Below are positions 17,846 to 20,104 of a stretch of 20,104 bases of DNA, in pieces. Made by a program: the position numbers and the translations under genes. This DNA comes from Actinomycetes bacterium (GTDB lineage Bacteria > Actinomycetota > Actinomycetes > Mycobacteriales > Micromonosporaceae). The stretch is from assembly GCA_021793335.1 (NCBI GenBank), contig JAJYSW010000025.1, forward strand, positions 1 through 20,104, in the 5' to 3' direction. Within the stretch, counting starts at the first letter, position 1, and each line of letters opens with the position of its first letter. Below the pieces are notes generated by a model. It was not told the DNA's origin and searched no databases. It saw only the letters and a list, made by a program, of their open reading frames with translations.

Positions 17846-18256
17846 CTATGTGGTCAGCAGTCCGACGCCGAGCGTCAAAGTCCCCGCGGCGAGTCCGGCC
17901 GCGCCCAGCCACAGCAGCACGATGAACCCGTTGGGGCTGGTGCGCTCCTTGCCCATCGATGACAGGAAGAACCCGGCCGACATGAAGATGGCCGCGTACG
18001 GAACGCCGGCGCGGGCGATCCAGCCCGCGAAGCCGCTCAGGTCGGCGGCGTCGGCCAGGACCAGGCACACCAGACCGAGCGTGACCAGCACTCCCGCGTG
18101 GGCGTGTCCGGCTCTGGCGAAGGACTTCTGAAAATCGGTCATCGACACCTTGCCGCCGACGATCCGCAGGAGGAAGGTCCCGCCGAATTCGATGGTGACG
18201 ATGGTCAGGAGGACTATCCCCGCGATGAGGCGAGAGGATTCGCTGAGTTCGAGCAT
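17846..18256 (-). CDS. Small membrane protein, four predicted helices, function unknown
   Basis: 136 residues with hydrophobic segments near 10-33, 53-70, 84-101 and 110-134, so an integral membrane protein with both ends probably on the same side. Between helices 1 and 2 lies the polar stretch GGKVSMTDFQKSFARAGHAHAG, with two His that might bind metal or haem (speculation). I do not recognise the family. ATG at 18256 is chosen although the frame is open further upstream: a weak ribosome site (GAAGGG, 18266-18271) and a strong promoter lie just before it, and the upstream extension crosses the divergent regulator. It is divergent from the TetR gene and probably its target. Confidence 0.8.
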   Translation of the reverse strand: MLELSESSRLIAGIVLLTIVTIEFGGTFLLRIVGGKVSMTDFQKSFARAGHAHAGVLVTLGLVCLVLADAADLSGFAGWIARAGVPYAAIFMSAGFFLSSMGKERTSPNGFIVLLWLGAAGLAAGTLTLGVGLLTT

Positions 18257-18290
18257 GGTCGGTTTCCCTTCAAAGAATGTTACCGATGTC

Positions 18291-18319
18291 AAGATACAGT
18301 CGCTTCTTGATAGTGTCAA
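18291..18319 (-). promoter_or_regulatory. Sigma70-type promoter for the membrane protein gene
   Basis: On the minus strand a perfect TTGACA (18319-18314) is followed by a 17-base spacer and TATCTT (18296-18291), about 35 bases before the ATG at 18256. This local region is AT-rich for the window. The -35 box falls inside the inverted repeat, so a bound repressor would block it. Confidence 0.7.
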
Positions 18320-18321
18320 GA
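18305..18321. promoter_or_regulatory. Probable TetR operator, TCTTGA-N5-TCAAGA
   Basis: A perfect 6+6 inverted repeat around TAGTG sits between the divergent genes and covers the -35 boxes of both promoters. Another TCAAGA at 18289-18294, within a repeat of TGTCAAGAT (18287-18295 and 18314-18322), could form a second half or whole site. The arrangement fits repression of both genes by the adjacent regulator. Confidence 0.6.
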
Positions 18322-18334
18322 TTTGCGTTAGGCT
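18307..18334 (+). promoter_or_regulatory. Promoter for the tetR-like gene, probably leaderless transcript
   Basis: TTGATA (18307-18312), a 16-base spacer and TAGGCT (18329-18334) are followed only six bases later by ATG 18341. Transcription would thus begin at or next to the start codon. No Shine-Dalgarno is present, which fits the leaderless genes common in actinobacteria. Confidence 0.5.
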
Positions 18335-18340
18335 GTTTCC

Positions 18341-18916
18341 ATGACCGACCGTTACCACCACGGAGACCTGCGCCGGGCGCTGATCGAGGCCGCCGTCACC
18401 GCGTTGGGCGAGAGCGGTCCCGGCTCCTTGAGTCTGCGCGCCGTGGCCAAGCGCACCGGCGTCTCCCATGCGGCCCCCGCCCACCACTTCGGCGATAAGG
18501 CGGGGCTGCTGACCGCCGTCGCCACCGAGGGCCACGAGCGCTTCGCCGACGCGCTGGAGCGCGCTTGGTCGGAGACCGGCGATTTCGTAGAGGTCGGTGT
18601 CGCTTACGTGCGCTTCGCGGTCGACTACCGCGCCTACTTCGAGGTCATGTTCCGCATCGAACTGCTCCATCTGGACGATCCCGATCTGGACCGGGCCCGT
18701 GACCGCTCCAACCGCGTCCTCTACGCGGGCATGGACGAGGAGGCGGCGGAGGCCGCTCCCCGTCTCGCGGCGTGGTCGCTGGTGCACGGGTTCGCCGTCC
18801 TGCTCATGGCCGGGAACTTCGACGAGGAGGTCGCCGCCGACCCCGAGGCGGCGGTGCGCGAGATCGCCGCCCAGTTGAACGATCTTCCCGGAGCCGACCG
18901 GGGCGATCGACGGTGA
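18341..18916 (+). CDS. TetR/AcrR family transcriptional regulator with WHG-type C-terminal domain
   Basis: 191 residues, the usual length. The N-terminus YHHGDLRRALIEAA and the helix-turn-helix at about 29-50 (SLRAVAKRTGVSHAAPAHHF, then GDKAGLL) are typical of this TetR subgroup. The C-terminal half carries AWSLVHG (about residues 144-150), the signature of the WHG domain, where a ligand would bind. As part of a divergent pair with a shared operator it most likely represses itself and the membrane protein gene. A role in controlling the Pfa operon is possible by proximity only; that operon's promoter lies outside the window and no matching operator was noticed inside it. Confidence 0.93.
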   Translation: MTDRYHHGDLRRALIEAAVTALGESGPGSLSLRAVAKRTGVSHAAPAHHFGDKAGLLTAVATEGHERFADALERAWSETGDFVEVGVAYVRFAVDYRAYFEVMFRIELLHLDDPDLDRARDRSNRVLYAGMDEEAAEAAPRLAAWSLVHGFAVLLMAGNFDEEVAADPEAAVREIAAQLNDLPGADRGDRR

Positions 18917-19563
18917 GTGCATCGAGCCACATAGTCCTGCGCAGGTCCATGACGTCCCATGCCATCGGCCGTGTTCGGGGAGCGGGACGGCGCTGCGGCG
19001 GTGCCCCGATGCCGCCGTTGCATCGAGGCCGGATGGCCGGTGCGGGCTCCTGAAGGCCGCGGTCGTCGGTCGAAGCCCATGGCCGCGCGTTCGACCGGTC
19101 CTCCCCCCGAACGCGAGTGCGGCCTTGACGAGATCGGACGCGCCGAGGGCCTTGAGGACGCAAGGACGAGGCCGCAGAGCATCACCATGCGCGAGCGGCG
19201 GTCCCGGCGAGGACGCTCGATCGCCCTCGCCGAAGTCCACGCCGCGGGTGCGGCGGCTGGGTTCCTCGATCGGCCCGTGGTCCCAGGACCGGGCGGCGAG
19301 ATCGACTGAGTCGCTGGTGCGCGTCGATATTGGAGAGGGTATGGCCGCCCTGACGTGTCAGGGATTCCCCGGGCGGATCGTGGTGAGGGACCCCGGGCTC
19401 CCCGAACGGCGGCACGGGCCGATGCCATGGACGGGTCGTCTTCACCACCGGGTCCGGAGGAACGGCCGAGCAGGCCCTGCGGGACCGCTATGGCGACCGG
19501 TGCGGCAGCGGGGGCCCCGGGGGCGAGGCCGACGGCCGGCCAGTCGAAAATCCTTGCCGCGCC
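18917..19563. other. No convincing gene (about 650 bases)
   Basis: Open frames here on both strands are short, rich in Arg/Pro/Gly and lack family motifs or good ribosome sites, as expected of shadows in GC-rich DNA. The only structures seen are small palindromes: CCTGCGCAGG (18936-18945), and a GC-rich hairpin GGCCG-N5-CGGCC near 19527-19541 that might lie in the 3' trailer of the minus-strand DUF1697 gene but has no T-run after it. A decayed gene cannot be excluded. Confidence 0.55.
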
Positions 19564-20088
19564 TCAGCGGGCCATATCGCTGAGTTTCCGGACGGTACGC
19601 AGGTTCCGCGCGGTCACGGCCGCGTTCCCCAGGGGCTTCCAGAACGGTGTGCGGTCGAGCTTGCTCTTGCCGATGCCCATGGGGTAGTACACCCACACTT
19701 CACGGCCGAAGGCGTGCGCCTCTTCGAGCTGGCCCTCGGGGATCGACAGGGCTTCGAGCGCCGGTTCCGCCAAGAAGCTGACGATGACCTTGGAAGGGTC
19801 GAGGTCGCGTTCGGCGAACGGGTCAGCGGTCAGGACCGTTTCCAGCTCATCGGCGGTCCGGACGATCACCGGCGTGTCGATGCCGAAGCGATCGGCCAGA
19901 GCGGCACGGACGGTCTCGGCGACCTGTGCACTGCTCCGGTCGGTATCGACGACGGCGTTGCCGGACTGGATGTAGGTCGCGACGTTCGCGAAGCCGAGCT
20001 CCCCGAGGACACTTCGGAACTCGGACATCGGGAGCTTGTTCTTCCCGCTGACGTTGACACCACGCAACATGGCCACCATTCGCGTCAT
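19564..20088 (-). CDS. DUF1697 family protein
   Basis: 174 residues, the family's usual length. The N-terminal MLRGVNVSGKNKLPMSEFR and the following LGFANVATYIQSGNAVVDT are characteristic of DUF1697, as is the late segment VWVYYPMGIGKSKLDR before RNLRTVRKL. The family has no established biochemical role that I can state. ATG at 20088 is used; an ATG at 20079 is nearly as good, and no clear Shine-Dalgarno is visible in the 16 bases before the window edge. It is cytoplasmic, monocistronic as far as can be seen, and points away from the window edge toward the gene-free stretch. No functional link to the Pfa genes is apparent. Confidence 0.92.
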   Translation of the reverse strand: MTRMVAMLRGVNVSGKNKLPMSEFRSVLGELGFANVATYIQSGNAVVDTDRSSAQVAETVRAALADRFGIDTPVIVRTADELETVLTADPFAERDLDPSKVIVSFLAEPALEALSIPEGQLEEAHAFGREVWVYYPMGIGKSKLDRTPFWKPLGNAAVTARNLRTVRKLSDMAR

Positions 20089-20104
20089 ATCGGGAAGATC
20101 GGAA

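Noticed and set aside
18257..19240. N-terminal extension of the membrane protein gene on the minus strand
   Set aside because: It would cross the divergent regulator gene and both promoters; the sequence is not membrane-like, and a start with promoter and weak ribosome site exists at 18256.
19125..19583. Plus-strand small open frame in the gene-poor stretch
   Set aside because: Arg/Pro-rich, no ribosome site, overlaps the end of the DUF1697 gene, and shows no recognisable family.

Overview
The window is high-GC DNA with GTG and ATG starts, 4-base start/stop overlaps and third-position G/C coding. This points to an actinomycete, but I cannot name the genus from sequence alone. No rRNA, tRNA, CRISPR array, insertion sequence or prophage gene was seen.

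Positions 1-17828 hold one strand-uniform operon for an iterative PUFA-synthase-type (Pfa) fatty acid/polyketide machine, cut by the left edge. In order it encodes: the C-terminal part of a PfaA-like protein (acyltransferase, one acyl carrier domain); a ketoreductase-dehydratase protein that looks like the detached C-terminus of the same PfaA; a 2419-residue PfaC-like megasynthase (KS, chain-length factor, AT, four hot-dog units forming two FabA-type dehydratases); a PfaD-type flavin enoyl reductase; two adjacent paralogous acyl-CoA-dehydrogenase-like proteins; and an Sfp-type phosphopantetheinyl transferase. From the PfaC-like gene onward the genes overlap or lie within 23 bases of each other. 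The transferase would activate the carrier domain, the Pfa proteins would build and partly dehydrate/reduce a long acyl chain, and the dehydrogenase pair could add or move a double bond. The product cannot be read from the sequence.

Two points stand out. First, the junction between carrier domain and ketoreductase is broken by a -1 frame change, exactly at an X_XXY_YYZ heptamer (CCCAAAA, 2267-2273) with AGGAGG ten bases upstream. This is either a candidate programmed frameshift or a one-base sequence error. Second, the only carrier domain lies in a short block of codon usage unlike its surroundings, as expected of a homogenised or collapsed tandem ACP array.

Positions 17829-20104 are different: a small four-helix membrane protein (minus strand) divergent from a WHG-type TetR regulator, sharing an 84-base promoter/operator region; about 650 bases with no convincing gene; and a DUF1697 protein (minus strand) at the right edge. 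Nothing visible links these to the Pfa operon except adjacency.
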